Shown here: positions 28,907 through 42,050 of the stretch, piece by piece
Numbering within the stretch: the stretch's first letter is position 1
How the letters are laid out: every line of letters begins with the position of its first letter
DNA from: Microcebus murinus
Lineage: Eukaryota > Chordata > Mammalia > Primates > Cheirogaleidae
DNA length: 64,000 nucleotides
Assembly (NCBI RefSeq): GCF_040939455.1
Contig: NC_134109.1
Location: 33,931,501-33,995,500 of the forward strand
Direction of reading: 5' to 3'
Position numbers and translations under genes: made by a program
Notes under the pieces: generated by a model
What the model was told of the DNA's origin: nothing
The model's input: the letters and a program-made list of their open reading frames with translations, nothing else
Databases searched by the model: none

Positions 28907-30220
28907 TGTTTTCTCATATGTTTTTGGCCATTAGTCTATCTTCTTTTGAAAAGTTTCTGCTCATGTCTTTTACCTACTTTTTAATGGGATTGTTTGATTT
29001 TTTTCTTGCTGATTTGCTTAAGTTGTTTATAGATTCTAGTTAGCTCTTTATTGGATGTATAGCATGCAAATATGTTCTTCCATTTTGTAGGTTGTCTATT
29101 TGTTCTAATGATTGTTTCCTTGGCTGAAGCTTTTTAATTTGATCAGGTCCCATTTATTTTTTTGTTGTTATTGTTGTGATTGCTTTTGGGGTATTCTTCA
29201 TAAATTTTTTGCCTAGGCCAATGTCTATTAGAGTTTTCCCAACATTTTCGACAGAATTCTTATGTTTTCATGCCTTAGGTTTAAGTCTGCTATCCATAAT
29301 GAGTTGATTTTTGTGTGTTGAGAGGTGCAGATTCTGTTTCAGTCTTCTACATGTGGCTATCCAATTTTCCCAGCACCATTTATTGAATAGGGATTCTTTT
29401 CCCCAGTGTATGTTTTTGTAAGCATATGAAAAAATGTTCAACATCTCTAAACATCAAGGAAATGCAGCATCTGTAATCAGGAGGGAAATACAAATCAAAA
29501 CCACAATGAGATATCACTTAACTTGAGTGAGACTGGCTTTTATCAAAAAGTCCCAAAACAACAAATGTTGACACAGATATGGAGAGATAGGAACACTCCT
29601 ACACTGCTGGTGGGATTGCAAACTTGTACAACCTCTATGGAAAGTAATCTTGAGATACCTCAAAAAACTAAAAGTAGAACTACCAGTTGACCCAGCAATC
29701 CCGCTACTGGGTATTTACCCAAAGGAAAAAAAGACATTTCAAGACACCTGCACGTGAATGTTTATAGTAGCATAAATCACAATTGCAAAGATGTGGAAAT
29801 AACCCAAGTGACCATCAATCCATGAGTGGATTAATAAAATGTGGTATATGGATACCATGGAGTACTACTTAGCCATAAAAATGGAGAACTAATACCTCTT
29901 GTATTAACCTGGATGGAGCTGGAGACCATTCTTCTAAGTGAAGTATTACAAGAATGGAAAAACAAACACATGTACTCACCATTAAAGTGGAACTAATTGA
30001 CCAACACTTACATGCTCATATGGAAATAACATTCATTGGAAATCTAGCAGGTGGGAGGCAAACGGAGGGGATGGATAAATTCACACCTCACAGGCACAAT
30101 GTACACTATCTAGGGGATGGACACACTTATAAATTTGACTTGAATGGTACAAAAACAATTTATATAACCAAAATGTTTGTACCCGCATAATATTCTGGAA
30201 TAACACACATAAATAAATAA
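28907..30220 (+). mobile_element. Lemur L1, 5'-truncated and 5'-inverted (twin priming)
   Basis: Bases 28907-29420 are ORF2 text in reverse ('gcccatttatttttt'-like words, 'ggctatccaattttcccagc', 'accatttattgaatagggat'). From 29421 to 30210 the text is in the sense direction: 'catatgaaaaaatgttcaac', 'cactgctggtgggattgcaa', 'tggagtactacttagccata', and the strepsirrhine 3' UTR 'gcataatattctgg' with an AAAT tail. Read in sense, the inverted piece ends where the forward piece begins, and both contain catatga. The imperfect duplications are aatacaacaggagag (28892-28906) and aatacaggaga near 30220. No intact ORF2 remains. Confidence 0.9.
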
Positions 30221-31441
30221 ATACAGGAGAAAGATATCTATCTAAATAATGAAAAAATCCAAGCAGAAGAATGGTTTTAAGGATATAGCTTTATTGCTTT
30301 CTATCATATGCACTAGTACAATATAGTTAAATTAAGGTTATCTGTGCCTGTTAATGAGTAGATAGTATTTGTTTTCAGTAGACTATTCATTATCAATGAC
30401 AAATGGATGCCATCAAACATTTGAAGCAATTTTTTCTTAATCAACTTTAAATTTTGTTTCCAACCTTCTTATATATTAATTTGATTACCAAATTCTTTTT
30501 TTCCTTGAAAGATGGTAGAAATTTATATTTATACTTCAGATATTAGTTTTTTTGAACCTGTAGGGTCCAAAATAATGAAGTTTAACTGGTTTAGCTACTC
30601 TTTTTAAATATTTGTCTTTAACTTCTAAATATTTTCTCAACTATGAAAGTTGCAGCCTCCTATGAAAAATCACAGTTATGATCTTTTTTTCCTTTTATCC
30701 TTGACACTTGCTAATGTATATTTTCCTTTGATTTTATATATCCATTCCTGGAAGAAGTAGAGAACTTTTGATAGGTGATAGATACTCTATTTTGTTTTTC
30801 AGTTTAAGTTGTACAATATTTAAATAAGATCTGGTTGTGATGAAAGGTCAAAGGAGATAGTATAATTGTATGGAGGAAGAAAAAAAAGAGTATAAATTTA
30901 AATACTGCAGACAATTTCATTTCCCATTCCATTTTATGAACATATATTTCACAATGAGCATGAAATGGTAAGTTGAGTCGGTTGCTCTCACAGTTTATCT
31001 CAGCTCCAATGGTTGATGAATCACTGTGCTAGGTATGGCACTAGTGTTTAAAGGTAATTATTTCTCTTTACAATTATAGCATAGCCCCTAAAGCAAGCCA
31101 ACGAATTTATCTGGCTCAAAAAAAGGATTTATTTCAATGCTGGAGTAAAACTGGTTGTTGGGCTTACTGAGAAATAATTATGTCTTTGTATAATACATCA
31201 TGGGTGATTAGAAGATTTCCAAGTGTTTTTTCAGTTTAACTAAGAAAAATCTCATGATTTGCTAACATTTAGATCCCAATCCTTGTTCAGTAGCCAACTT
31301 GAATACATAGCAGTGAATACTCTCCGGCATTACAACTTTTCTCTTTATACATTGAGTTATTTTTCATGTTATTTTCATTTTTTATCTACACATTAATTTG
31401 TTAATTAAATTATTAAAGCCCAAACCTGAGAACTGAGGTAA
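30221..31441. other. GPHN intron, nothing recognised
   Basis: AT-rich unique-looking sequence with no repeat, RNA gene or coding potential that I can support. Confidence 0.5.
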
Positions 31442-31545
31442 ACAAATCACTTTTTAAAAAATAAATAAATAAATTTAGAAAGGAAGAGCCTTATTTCTTT
31501 TTTAAAATTTTATTTCAGAGTATTATAGGGACAAATCACTTTTTA
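31442..31545 (-). mobile_element. Very short insertion with 15-bp direct repeats, partly an L1 tail
   Basis: The perfect repeats acaaatcacttttta (31442-31456 and 31531-31545) enclose 74 bp. Its right half, 'aattttatttcagagtatta', resembles the last bases of a lemur L1 in reverse (compare 36650-36672). The left half is an A/AAAT-rich stretch of unknown origin. Confidence 0.6.
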
Positions 31546-31809
31546 TAAAAATTTTCATGAGAATACTTATCTTTATATTCTACTTATATAAACAGCATAC
31601 TTTAAATCTCATTGCAGGGAAAGGTGAAAGAATATTGATATACCTGTGGGTTATTAGAATTTTTATATATACAATATAGATTTATTCATTTTTGGTACTA
31701 TGTAAAAAATGACAAAGTTGTCCCTAATGGTAGAGTGTTGGCTACATATGTCTTTCAATCTACATAGAAAAAAATGTTACTCATTCCTGCTCCTCAAAAG
31801 TTGATTTGC

Positions 31810-32065
31810 AGATATGGAGGAAAAAAGATCTAATATAACACATAGTGACTATAGTTAATAATACTGTATTGTATACTTGATATTTGCCAAGAGAGTAGGG
31901 CTCAAATGTTCTCACCACATACCCACAAAAAAGATAACTACATAAGGTGATGGATATGTTAATTAGCTTGACTGTGGTAACCGGTTCACAATGTATACAT
32001 ATATCAAAACATCCTATTGTATACCACAAATATATACAATTTTTATTTGTCAATTATATGTCTGT
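31810..32065 (+). mobile_element. L1 3' end (L1MA/L1PB-like), plus strand
   Basis: 3' UTR words 'gtgactatagttaataatac', 'taaggtgatggatatgttaa', 'caatgtatacatatatcaaa' and 'accacaaatatatacaattt' are typical of the L1MA/L1PB terminus. Confidence 0.75.
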
Positions 32066-35000
32066 AACGCTCAGAAAAAATAAGAGGTTGAAAGATAATT
32101 CCATTTGAAATTATGCTAAGATGTTGTCTGGCCAGTGAATTAGTGAATATATTACTGTAGCAGCCTCTTTTCTCCAGGCAGTCCGGGGTTTTGTTTTGTT
32201 ATTGTGGTTAGTAGTGTTTAACATAAGCAGAAACATAATGGCTGCACTCCCAAATCTATATGTTGGATTTCCACTATACTAACGATTGTGAAATTATTTG
32301 GTTTACTTAAAGCAGTGCAAGTTTTTAATGTTCATGTAACAACATGACTTTAGGTTGTGTATAAACATCTTAACTGACATTAAAAGAAATAAAGTCCTAT
32401 GTTTGGCTTATAAGTACTATTTGTAAATGGCTCATAGCCAATGGATTTTAGAAAATCTAAAACTTTGCTATTTGCTTTGAGATGTGATAATTCTCAATGG
32501 TGGTCTTTTAAAGAACTATGCACACTGGAAACAGGTAATTATCATGTCTGAAGTTCCTTTTGTGCAAAACTGAATTCTCACCAAAATAGGCACATGTGAC
32601 AACAAAGTGAGAAGAATAGGAAATAGAAGAGGTAAAGGAAATGGAGTTAGCAGAACTGCTTAGAAAGGAGAAAAAACAAAAACAGCCCCTTTTAATTTTA
32701 ATTATTATCAGATGTTACATTTTGTCATGTTATGCTACCCTCAGAAGTTTTAAAATTGGGAGCCAATTGGGAAGGAGGAAAATGAGTATAATACTTTGTT
32801 GAAGCAAAATAACATAAAACAAAATCCAGTATTTCTATTGCCTTGAGATAAGCTAATTTAAACAGAAGTTCCAAAAGTGAGGTGAGAGAAAATTGTATAC
32901 ACATATATACTTGGAGGCTATGGCATACTGCAGATTCAATTAAATAACTTGCTCTCTACAGGATTCCTCATCTAACGGCTGATTTTAATGTTACTAATCT
33001 CTCACTTTGTGATCAGGCTTTTAATGCCTCATTTGTAATCTATTAACCAAATTGTCCTTCATTATTGATATATTATGTGAATATCAGCTTTTGTTCTTAT
33101 TTCTCCTGAAATTCATCTATCAGTTTTCCATTTGTAAAAAGAAGGTAATGATATTTGCTACCCTTCTTGTAAGTGTAAAATATTAATACAATAATGCATT
33201 TTTGGTTAACTAAAAGAATGTCACAATTTTTATAATGCTAGTATGATGTCATATACCACATAAACTTACAATGCACTGAAAAAGTTTTTATTTCTTGTTT
33301 TCATTCCACTAGAGAGCTAAACATGAATCGTTTAGCCACATACTTGAATAATAAAAGGAATAGTCACATCAGAAGTTTTTATTTATGGTGCCTTTCTTAA
33401 AAAAACACCTATAGACATTCTCTATTTAAATAGTTAACATATTCCTGTATCATATAACACACCAATGAATTCTTTGTTTAACCCAAAGCTAGAGTAGATC
33501 AACAGAAAATTCTAGAAGGTAATTCAGGTCTGTAAACTCAGATTCTGAACTTAATCCATTAATCTAATATTATGTGCTTTCAACTTATAAAGGACTGTAC
33601 CTTATTCAGACATAAGAAGGATCTTTGTACTCTGCTTAAATGTAATAGAACACATAAAATACTCAGTATCATCCCAAACAATAGCTCAACAAATGTCAGG
33701 TACTCTCATTTGTACTAAAGCACAAATCTAAAGTCACCTATGTTTTGAGGTTGGTGTTATGGACTGTAGTCAAAGCAATTATGAAAACTAAATAGTTCTA
33801 TCAGAAGCACTGTAGAATAGAAGCTATGAGTTCCTCTGTTTTTGAGTGTATATAAATAGTTATCAGAAGATGTCTGAAGAATGCAACATGCCAGCAACAA
33901 TCTTGCAAACTTAAAGATTTATGAAGCAGCAGCACTTTTGGAGACATCAATCACCAAGAAGCCTGGGACATTACTATAAAACCTCTGAACAGGTAGATTA
34001 GGAAAAGAATATGGGAAGCTTGAAAGTATCTTGTCAAGAAAAAAAGAACACCACCTCTTGGACGTAAGCCTTCACTTTAAATCTAATGGAAAACAGCAAT
34101 GTAATTATGTACCTAAGCAAAAATAAAAATATACAAGTCCATAACTACATGTGGTAAATAAATTGTTCAAGTTAGTAAGTCAAATAAGTTTATATTAATT
34201 TTAAAATTTTCGTAACAAAATATACTAAAAATATAGCTGTAAAAACAACAGATCCTATGGCTTCTTTCTTGTCAGGATAGGAATAAGACTAGGATGGTGT
34301 TAAACGGGAACACACAAAGAGGCAATGTTCCACTTAGCTCAAGTCAATGCTCTGTTGCTCATACTAAAGAGAGAGGTCTTATACATGTCATTTTAAATCA
34401 GCCATTGTTATACTTCATAGCAAAAAAAATCTATGTTTTTGGAGAAAAATATACAAAGAATGGATTAAAACAATCAGTGAGTTACAACCTGGAAAAAATA
34501 TAAAAGAACAAATAATTTATTAAATAAACTAGGCATAAGGTAAATGAAGAAAACTATTTTACCTTTATTATATTGAGAGAAATATCTTGACAAGGGACTT
34601 AAAATCATATAAAACAAAACAAAAAATAATCAGAGACTTAATTTTAAAAAATTGTTCTAAAAGAGTTGCAGCTTTTGCCATGGAAAAAGGTAAAAAACTG
34701 CAGAATGCAAAAAAAAGAACCTAAAAATAAAAAGTTTTTAAAAATTTAGATTCTTAGAAACACTCCAATTTGAAAGCTTGAAAAAAGTTTATCCTATGAG
34801 ATTCTTCCAAAACTCATAATTTTTGTATATGGTGGTTTTTTTTCTTTGGTATGGAATTTTGGACTGAAATCTCAAAATCAGGATCTGTAATTTAAGCTCT
34901 GAAGAGCCAGACTCTTTCAGAACATCTAGCATATGGTCCTTAGAATAAGGCAGTTCACTATCCAAATAAGGCCTTTCTAAACTTCAAGTTTGAGATTGAG

Positions 35001-36635
35001 ATGTAAAAATGTAAAAATGTTTGTCCATTCATGAACAAAAAAATTACACTTCAAAAAAACTGAGAATAAAGTATATATACATACACATACACCCTTGGAT
35101 TGGGATTGTGTTCTTCAGGTTAGGACAACAGGCAACAGAAAAGTGACTTTATTAGGGCAGCTGGTGGGAATAAGGAGGAAGTTAGTTGTATCTACTGGCA
35201 CTAAAGAAATTGCATCATTCAGTCAGAATGGATGGAAATGACTATTCCCACTAATACACAAACACACACACATACTCACTCACTATGGAGGCTGCTCATT
35301 TATAATATTTTCTCCTTTGATGATACCTTGATGTTCATTTTAACCCAATGATATGCTCTAAAAGTTATACCCTTAAGAGTGGTTCAGGTTATACAAGAGC
35401 CACTCCAAATCTGAGAATTAATCAATAATGAATATTTTAAAAATTCGGGTTTATAAGACAAACCTGAAAGATTTTATAAGCAGGCAATACTATTTCCTAC
35501 TGAGATGATTATGAACAGACTTGACTACGGTCTTCTTTTGATCTGTCTTGACACAATACAAATTAAGTAAGCAAGAGAAGAAGGGCATCTAAAGCAGGAA
35601 GAATATGTTGGGCAGACAGAAAATGACATTTTACTCAACACTCTAATAGGAAGGACGAGCTGCTCCTATACCTAACCAGGTCTGCCTCTAGGAAAAGACA
35701 GAAAACAAAGTAATAGGTGAGGATGTGAAGCATGGTAACATTAGGTTATGTCATGTCCTGGTCTCTCAGGGCTTTCTTTTCTTTATTATTAACACAAGTT
35801 GCCCAGAAGCTATCAGATTTTTGGTAATTTTCTGAATCCACAGCTTCTTCAAATTCTATAGTCCTTTTTTTTTTTTTTTTTTTTTTTTGCTTTTTATACT
35901 ACAAAATGATGGGTCTGTGTAAGGAACATATTCTTTAATCATTCTGACCCGTCTTTGATCGTCAGCAGCAATGACAAAAAACAATATCAAGGAGAAGCAG
36001 TAGTTGTTTAAACTCGGAAAGAATCAGAATTTTTTTAAAAATGAGATTAAGGCATAGTATTCATTTCGAGCATCTTAAAATAAGTCTGGCCTAAATCAAT
36101 CAGGGAAAATGTAGGTCTACTCTTAAAGTTATTTATAAAAATGTTATTTATAAAAATGAAGATAAAGTCTGAGTTGTTCTTGTGTCATTGAGAGAGGTAA
36201 GTTAGGAAGCTAAATAAATAGTAATTAATAGAAATCCAAAACTGTTAAAATAGCAAAGATTAAGGCAAGGAATGAATGATATGACTCATTATCATAATTG
36301 AAAATTAACCTCTGAATTAATTAGCTACTACTTTAGAGCAATATGAGACATTATATAATGTTTTAAGCCTAATATAATATATTCTGTGCATAATCCTTTA
36401 AAGATAAAAGGAAACTGATTTTGGCTAAAATACGGATAAGTATGATGTTAGGCTCAAAAATGAGTGTTTCCAATATTGATATATTAAGATCATTCTATGG
36501 ATTGCTTTCAAAATTTTTACAGTGTTTTACAATTAGGTGGAATAGCAAAATTGTTACAAATGAGAGGTGAAACTATTATATGTGAGAAATTTTTTAATGC
36601 ACTATTTTTATATTTTAAAAATACACTATTGTTTT
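32066..36635. other. GPHN intron, long stretch with almost no recognised repeats
   Basis: About 4.6 kb without a recognised interspersed repeat. It has a T24 tract at 35865-35888, a perfect double copy of a 15-bp unit (gttatttataaaaat) near 36127-36157, and a CA-rich patch near 35255-35280. No exon of GPHN and no coding frame recognised. Confidence 0.5.
35865..35888. repeat. T24 homopolymer
   Basis: An uninterrupted run of 24 T. No Alu or L1 body is attached on either side and I see no flanking duplication. Confidence 0.9.
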
Positions 36636-36647
36636 ATGATAGAAGGT

Positions 36648-37600
36648 GTTTTATTTCATCATATTATGAGGGTACAAATATTGTTAAGGTTACATATATT
36701 GCCCTTGCCCCCTCCCACCCCCCGCAAGTCAGAGCTTCTAGTGCATCCATCCTCCAGGTGGTGGGCATTGCCCTCATTATGTAAGTATACACCCATCCCC
36801 TCCTTACCCCTCCAACCTGCCCAACACCTGATAAATGGTTGTTTTTTTTTTGACATTTTGGTTACATTTTATATCTTTGCCTCTCCCTAGGAAGGGTTAG
36901 AGGTATGCCTTTCCCCTCCACAATGCTCACCACATCCCTAAGATGTAGGTCTACCTCCCCATCCCTGGTGAACACTACCACCATTTTGAGCACCATAGTT
37001 TTAATCAGTCAGTACCAATTTGATGGCGAGTATATGTGGAGCCCATTTTCCTGATCTTGTGTCGCCTCACTTTGGATAATGGATTTAAGCTTAATCCAGG
37101 ATAGTATAAGCAGTGCTAGCTTCCTGTCGTTTCTTAGAATTGAGTAATACTCCATTGTGAACATATACCAAATTTTAATTATCCACTCATGAACAGAAGG
37201 GCACTTGGGTTGTTTCTATGTCCTTGCAATAGTGAATTGTGATGCCATAAACATTCGGGTGCAGATGTCTTTATAATAGAATGTCTTATGCTCTTTTAGG
37301 TAGATGCCTAATAATGCTATTGCTGGGTCGAATGGTATTTCTATTTCTAGCTGTCTGAGGTATCTCCAAATTCTTTTCCACAAAGGTTGCACTAATTTGC
37401 AGTCCCACTAGCAGTGTAACAGTGTTCCTGTCTCTCCACATGCTCACCAGCATTTGTTGTTTAGGGATTTCTTCATACGGGCCAATCTCACTGGGGTTAG
37501 ATGATACCTCATTGTGGTTTTGATTTGCATTTCTATAATGATTAGAGATATTGAGCATTTTTTTTTATATGTTTGCAGGCCATTATTCTGTCTTCTTTAT
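36648..37600 (-). mobile_element. Strepsirrhine L1 3' end, antisense, 5'-truncated
   Basis: It starts in reverse with a short T-rich tail and 'tattatgagggtacaaatat', the strepsirrhine L1 terminus. The G-rich 3' UTR follows (a C-rich run near 36700-36725), then the reversed ORF2 end 'gtaatactccattgtgaac', 'tgctgggtcgaatggtattt', 'ctccacatgctcaccagc'. It is flanked by atgatagaaggt at 36636-36647 and 37601-37612, a perfect 12-bp duplication. Residues like HNEGNAHHLEDGCTRSSDL on the minus strand are 3' UTR translation, not a gene. Confidence 0.92.
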
Positions 37601-37612
37601 ATGATAGAAGGT

Positions 37613-38364
37613 TTTAAAAAATTATTCCCCAAAACATCACAGTGAAAAGGCTGACAGCAGTAAAAATTTGAAAGTACTGAATACATTAAGAAGAGAAAAT
37701 ATAATATTTAAGAAATGTTTAATTCAGTTATGAAATATTATAATTATTTCATTGAAATATTAGTAAATAAAGTCAAACACGATATCAAAGTATAAAGTAT
37801 CTCTGACACTTAGAAACTATCCATTCTTCTCTGTATTCAAATCAAATATATCCAAAAAAACCCATTTTATAACCCTTAATAAAAATCACAAATGTAATAG
37901 CTTCATGGCATCCCAGGATTTGATGTCATTGTCCTGACCTAGTGAATATTATCTAAGTGCTCTCTATCCAAAATTTTAGAGCAAGTTTCTGTACTATATT
38001 GCAAACCTTAAAGCAGACACTTTACATATGCACATCACAAAATGAAAACCTATACAAAGTAATTTCCAACATAAGCCCTGTACTTCCCTCAACCACAAAA
38101 AATTGTATCAAAATTACATTTTTTGATATATTTAATTTCTCTTTAGATGTCAGTGATAAAGGGGGAGTTAAAGACACTTTCCACTAATTATAGAGTAATT
38201 TTTTTTGAAAAACATTCCTTTCTTTTAAATTGACAGTTTTTATTTTTTTAATTCACTTTTTTATTTCTACTGAATTAGAATTTATATGCTCTTTTATTTA
38301 GTCTTTTGGTAATTTTTCTTGACATTTTATCACACTAACTAATGAAATCTAAAATTAAACCCTA
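37613..38364. other. GPHN intron, nothing recognised
   Basis: AT-rich unique-looking sequence. The open frame at 37957-38187 has no recognisable protein character. Confidence 0.5.
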
Positions 38365-38665
38365 TATAGTAAGCCCCTTTTATCTGTGGGTTCTGCATCT
38401 GTGGATTCAACCAACTGCCAACAGAAAATATTTGGAGAAAAGAAAAATTTAATAAAGTTCCAAAAAGTAAAACTTTAATTTGCCGCACTCTGAGTACTAC
38501 AGTGAATCCATGCATATGAAATGATAGATAGGCATTGTATTAGGTATTATAAATAATCTAGTGATTATTTTATGTGTATGTAAGGATGTGCATAGGTTAT
38601 ATGCAAACACTATGCCATTTTATATTAATACGAGCAGTGATTTTCGTATCTGCTGGTGGGGTAAG
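38365..38665 (+). mobile_element. Tigger-type (MER44/Tigger7-like) DNA transposon
   Basis: In order: 'cttttatctgtgggttctgc', 'atctgtggattcaaccaact', 'aaagttccaaaaagtaaaac', 'ttgtattaggtattataaat', 'ggatgtgcataggttatatg', 'atgccattttatattaata' and 'ttttcgtatctgctggtggg'. This spans most of a short nonautonomous Tigger, with a start and end that are partly complementary. Confidence 0.8.
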
Positions 38666-38829
38666 AGTAGGTGTTGAGTGGGTGGGGAGTGGGATCTTAA
38701 ATGCTGTTTTTGTCTAGCATTTTGATTTTGTCCTTTCTTTTTAAATTTCTAAAAGTTACAAATTACTAATATTTTATACAATGTTAGTTAGAATTTACAT
38801 ATATGTTCACTACTTTATTTGTTCATTGC

Positions 38830-39370
38830 TCCTTCTAGCATCTAGAATAGTCTTATATAAGAATTTTTTCCTTCTTGAAGTATAGCATGTCTTTTAGCTC
38901 CTATAGTGAAAATCTCTTGGTTGTATACTTTACTTGTAAATGGTTTATTTCATTCCCATTCTCAAAAGATATTTTGCTTGACAAACAACCCTCATTATTT
39001 TCTTCAATGCTTTAAATAGTATTCTACTGTCTGTTTTATTCCAATGTTGCTGAAAAGCCTGCCGTCATTTCTATGTAAGTGATCTGTCCTTTCTCTATGT
39101 CTGCTTTCAACATGTCCTTTATCTTATTTCTGAAGCTTCACTTTATGCGTTCAGAAATGGATTTCTTTTATCTATCCTTCTTGAGATACACCATACCCCT
39201 AGGATCTCTAGATTCATGCTTTTTTAATAGTTGTGTAAATTTTACAGTCATTATCTTTTTGATCATTGCCTTTCTGCCATTCTCTCCATTCTCTCCTTTG
39301 GGGGCTCTGATGTAATATACTTTGAACCTTCACATTCTCTCATATTTCCCATCAAATCATCTCTATGTAA
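38830..39370 (-). mobile_element. Old L1 ORF1 region, antisense
   Basis: Reversed ORF1-type wording: 'ttctactgtctgttttattc', 'gttgctgaaaagcctgccgt', 'tgatctgtcctttctctatg', 'tctccattctctcctttggg'. Heavily decayed. Confidence 0.55.
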
Positions 39371-40189
39371 TTATATCATTACACTGAAATTTTTGTAATT
39401 TACCTAGTAATGATATAAATGGAATTAAAGGATATCTAAAATTTACTGTCCTTGAATTCTTAAAATAAATCTTACTTGGGAAAAAGTGTATATTTTAAAA
39501 AACTTATTGCTATATCAGGTTTGTATGTATTATTTTAATATTTCTGTATATATCTTCACATATGGTCAGATCTATAGTCTCCTTGTTATCTATATTCTGG
39601 TTTGGTATCAAGGTTTTGTTACCTTTACAGGAGTTGGGATATTTTCTTCATCCTGTGTTAAGGCACAGTTTAAATAATGGAGGAATAAGACAGGAATTAC
39701 CTGTTTTTTAAAGTTTTAACTGAAACTCACTTATAAAACCTTACACTTCCTTCTTTCCATTCTTTCTTTTCCTAAAATTTGCAATAGCTATTTTGGCAAT
39801 TGACAGATGCTAGGAATTAAGTTGTTTCTCTACCCTTGATAATATGAAATTATAATGACAAGGGATATGATACAAAAAATCATGGCAAATAGAACTCTTT
39901 TTGCTAGCTAATTGCCATGCTTTTAATATTCTCAAGGACCCCAAGTAGAAACTCAAATTATGGAGGCAAAAATACAATGCTAAAAATCTGTTTTTGATAA
40001 AATTGATGCAGAAAAGTAGAAGCAAATACAAAGCAAGGTAGCTCCTTGATTCTTTTTCACCCTTATAGCATTCTCATCTTTGAATCTGTGTTGAAACTAT
40101 TAGGAATAATTTTTTTTTTTAAAAGTAATCAACAACAGAAAAGGCAAAGTGGTATAAAGGACATAAGAAACCAAGAAGAGGAGAGGGCG
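39371..40189. other. GPHN intron, nothing recognised
   Basis: AT-rich unique-looking sequence. No supported feature. Confidence 0.5.
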
Positions 40190-40340
40190 GCAGGGTAGGT
40201 GTGGGATAAGAACTTACTTATTGGGTATAATAAACACTGTTCCGGTGATGGGCACACCAAAAGTACTGATTTAAGCATTATACAAGATATTCACATTATG
40301 AAAACACTGTATACCCTTAATTAATATTTTGAAATTAAAA
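40190..40340 (+). mobile_element. Short L1 3' end, plus strand
   Basis: The text 'gataagaacttacttattgg' followed by 'gtataataaacactgttccg' and 'gtgatgggcacaccaaaagt', then an A-rich tail, is a primate L1 3' UTR terminus, severely 5'-truncated. Confidence 0.7.
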
Positions 40341-41689
40341 AAAGGAAAAGGAGTGTTGGTGTCAAAATGATGTGTATTTTGTTATCAAAATCTGAAGTTT
40401 TCAAAAGAAATTAGTATAAAGATTATTCTTTAGATATTTTGAAAGATTATAGTAAATGTATTAATTAAAAACATAAAATTTAGAATTCATAAAAATTTGG
40501 GCCAAATACAGATACTCCCAAAATTAAACAGAAACAAACAAAAAAACCAAGTATGAGAATATGCCTATGGTTTTTAATCTGTGGAGGAAAGACCCTGTGG
40601 TGTATCAGAGCAACTGGAAGTCTTCCTCCAAAAAATGCAAAAGGCACTGAATATATAATGAATACTAATTCCTATTTATATGTATTATAACTTTTAATGA
40701 ATATAGATGTTATAATTAATAAGATACAAATTCATGTAAAAACCTTGTAGAATTGACTATAATTTAAAAGTAATTATATATTTTATTCAGTCAACAGGTA
40801 TCTGTATCTTTATATAGGTAACAGGTATAATTACTATTAGGTCAGGGTTCACTAATTTTTTTTAAATGTTAGTATTCACCATTAAAAGCATAGATAGCCA
40901 GTGCTCTTTTTATCAAAAACTAATTGCTCTCATTCTCCAGGACACAAAGAGACAACCAGCTTTGACTGCTGTCTCAGACAGTAATCAACACATCTTTGAA
41001 GTGGTGATATTTATTACCTGGTGACTATGGGGAACTTTCTGGCTCACTGCTTTTATTCTCTTTAGGGATGCATGCACAAACAAAATTAAAACAGACAGTA
41101 ATCTCTCCACCTAAAGATAACAACTGGGAACTCAGTTAATTCCACTTCAGACAATTTCCTTCTTATTCATACAGTTGCAATATTTTAAGCCCCTTTTTCC
41201 TTTCCTCTCTCAACTTTTATTTTTAACACACATACACACACCCCTTCTCACTTTCCTTCACTTTTACCTCCTGAGCTGGAGCCCACCTTAATTGTACCTA
41301 AATGGATAGATAGTTAAATCCTGAAACAATAAAAAGAGAAGCTATACTTTTAAAATTAAAATGAAAACAAATAAACAGGTAGTCCCATTAACCTTTAGCC
41401 CAGACTGCCACCAAGTTCCCTTCTGATTCTCCATAAAGATTTATCAATTTATTCTTCTCAACTAATGAAATCTATTTTTTCTACAAGTTTAAACTTATAG
41501 ATAAAGATAAAGATAAATTTGGAAGTTATTTTGAATTCACCTTTAATTATTAACACTGAATTCTATTATTTTTCTTTATTGCACATATTTTGTATTTCAG
41601 TAACACACACAGGTTTTGAAAGTTGCCTCAGAAAACTAATATCTGTGGCTCTTATATACAGTTAGGCCAAAAGTGCTATTAATTCTATC
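40341..41689. other. GPHN intron, nothing recognised
   Basis: Unique-looking sequence with a CA-rich patch near 41229-41243. No coding exon or repeat I can name. Confidence 0.5.
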
Positions 41690-42050
41690 CAGAATCTCGT
41701 ATCCCCTTCTACACTCACCTGCACTGCTCTCATTGCAGCATCTTTTATTTGAACTATCCTAATGGTCTCCTGATTGGTATTATAGCTAATTTTACTCCCC
41801 TCAACACATTCTATTCTGCTGCCAAAGTGGTCTTTCTAAACTACAAGTCTTATTATATATTTTTCCCTTTCTTAACACCTTTCAATAAATCTCATTTCCT
41901 GCTAGAGAAAATCCAAATAGCTTTTATATGACACAGATATCTTCCATCACCAGACCCTACATACCTTTCCAGCCTCTCTTTTCCCACTTCTCCCTCAAAA
42001 TCCCTTCTGCAGCCCAGTTGAACTAGTGGCTAACTTATGGTTTCAGCCTT
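41690..42050 (+). repeat. L2 LINE, first part
   Basis: L2 ORF-end wording: 'ctaatggtctcctgattggt', 'tctattctgctgccaaagtg', 'gtctttctaaactacaagtc'. It is cut by a younger L1 at about 42051 and seems to resume at 42505. Confidence 0.6.

Noticed and set aside
29954..30190. 78-codon open frame, with similar frames at 44732-44983 and 36659-36856
   Set aside because: They translate the 3' UTR of lemur L1s; their similarity comes from the shared repeat.
35865..35888. T24 tract as the tail of a retroelement
   Set aside because: No repeat body adjoins it and no flanking duplication is visible.
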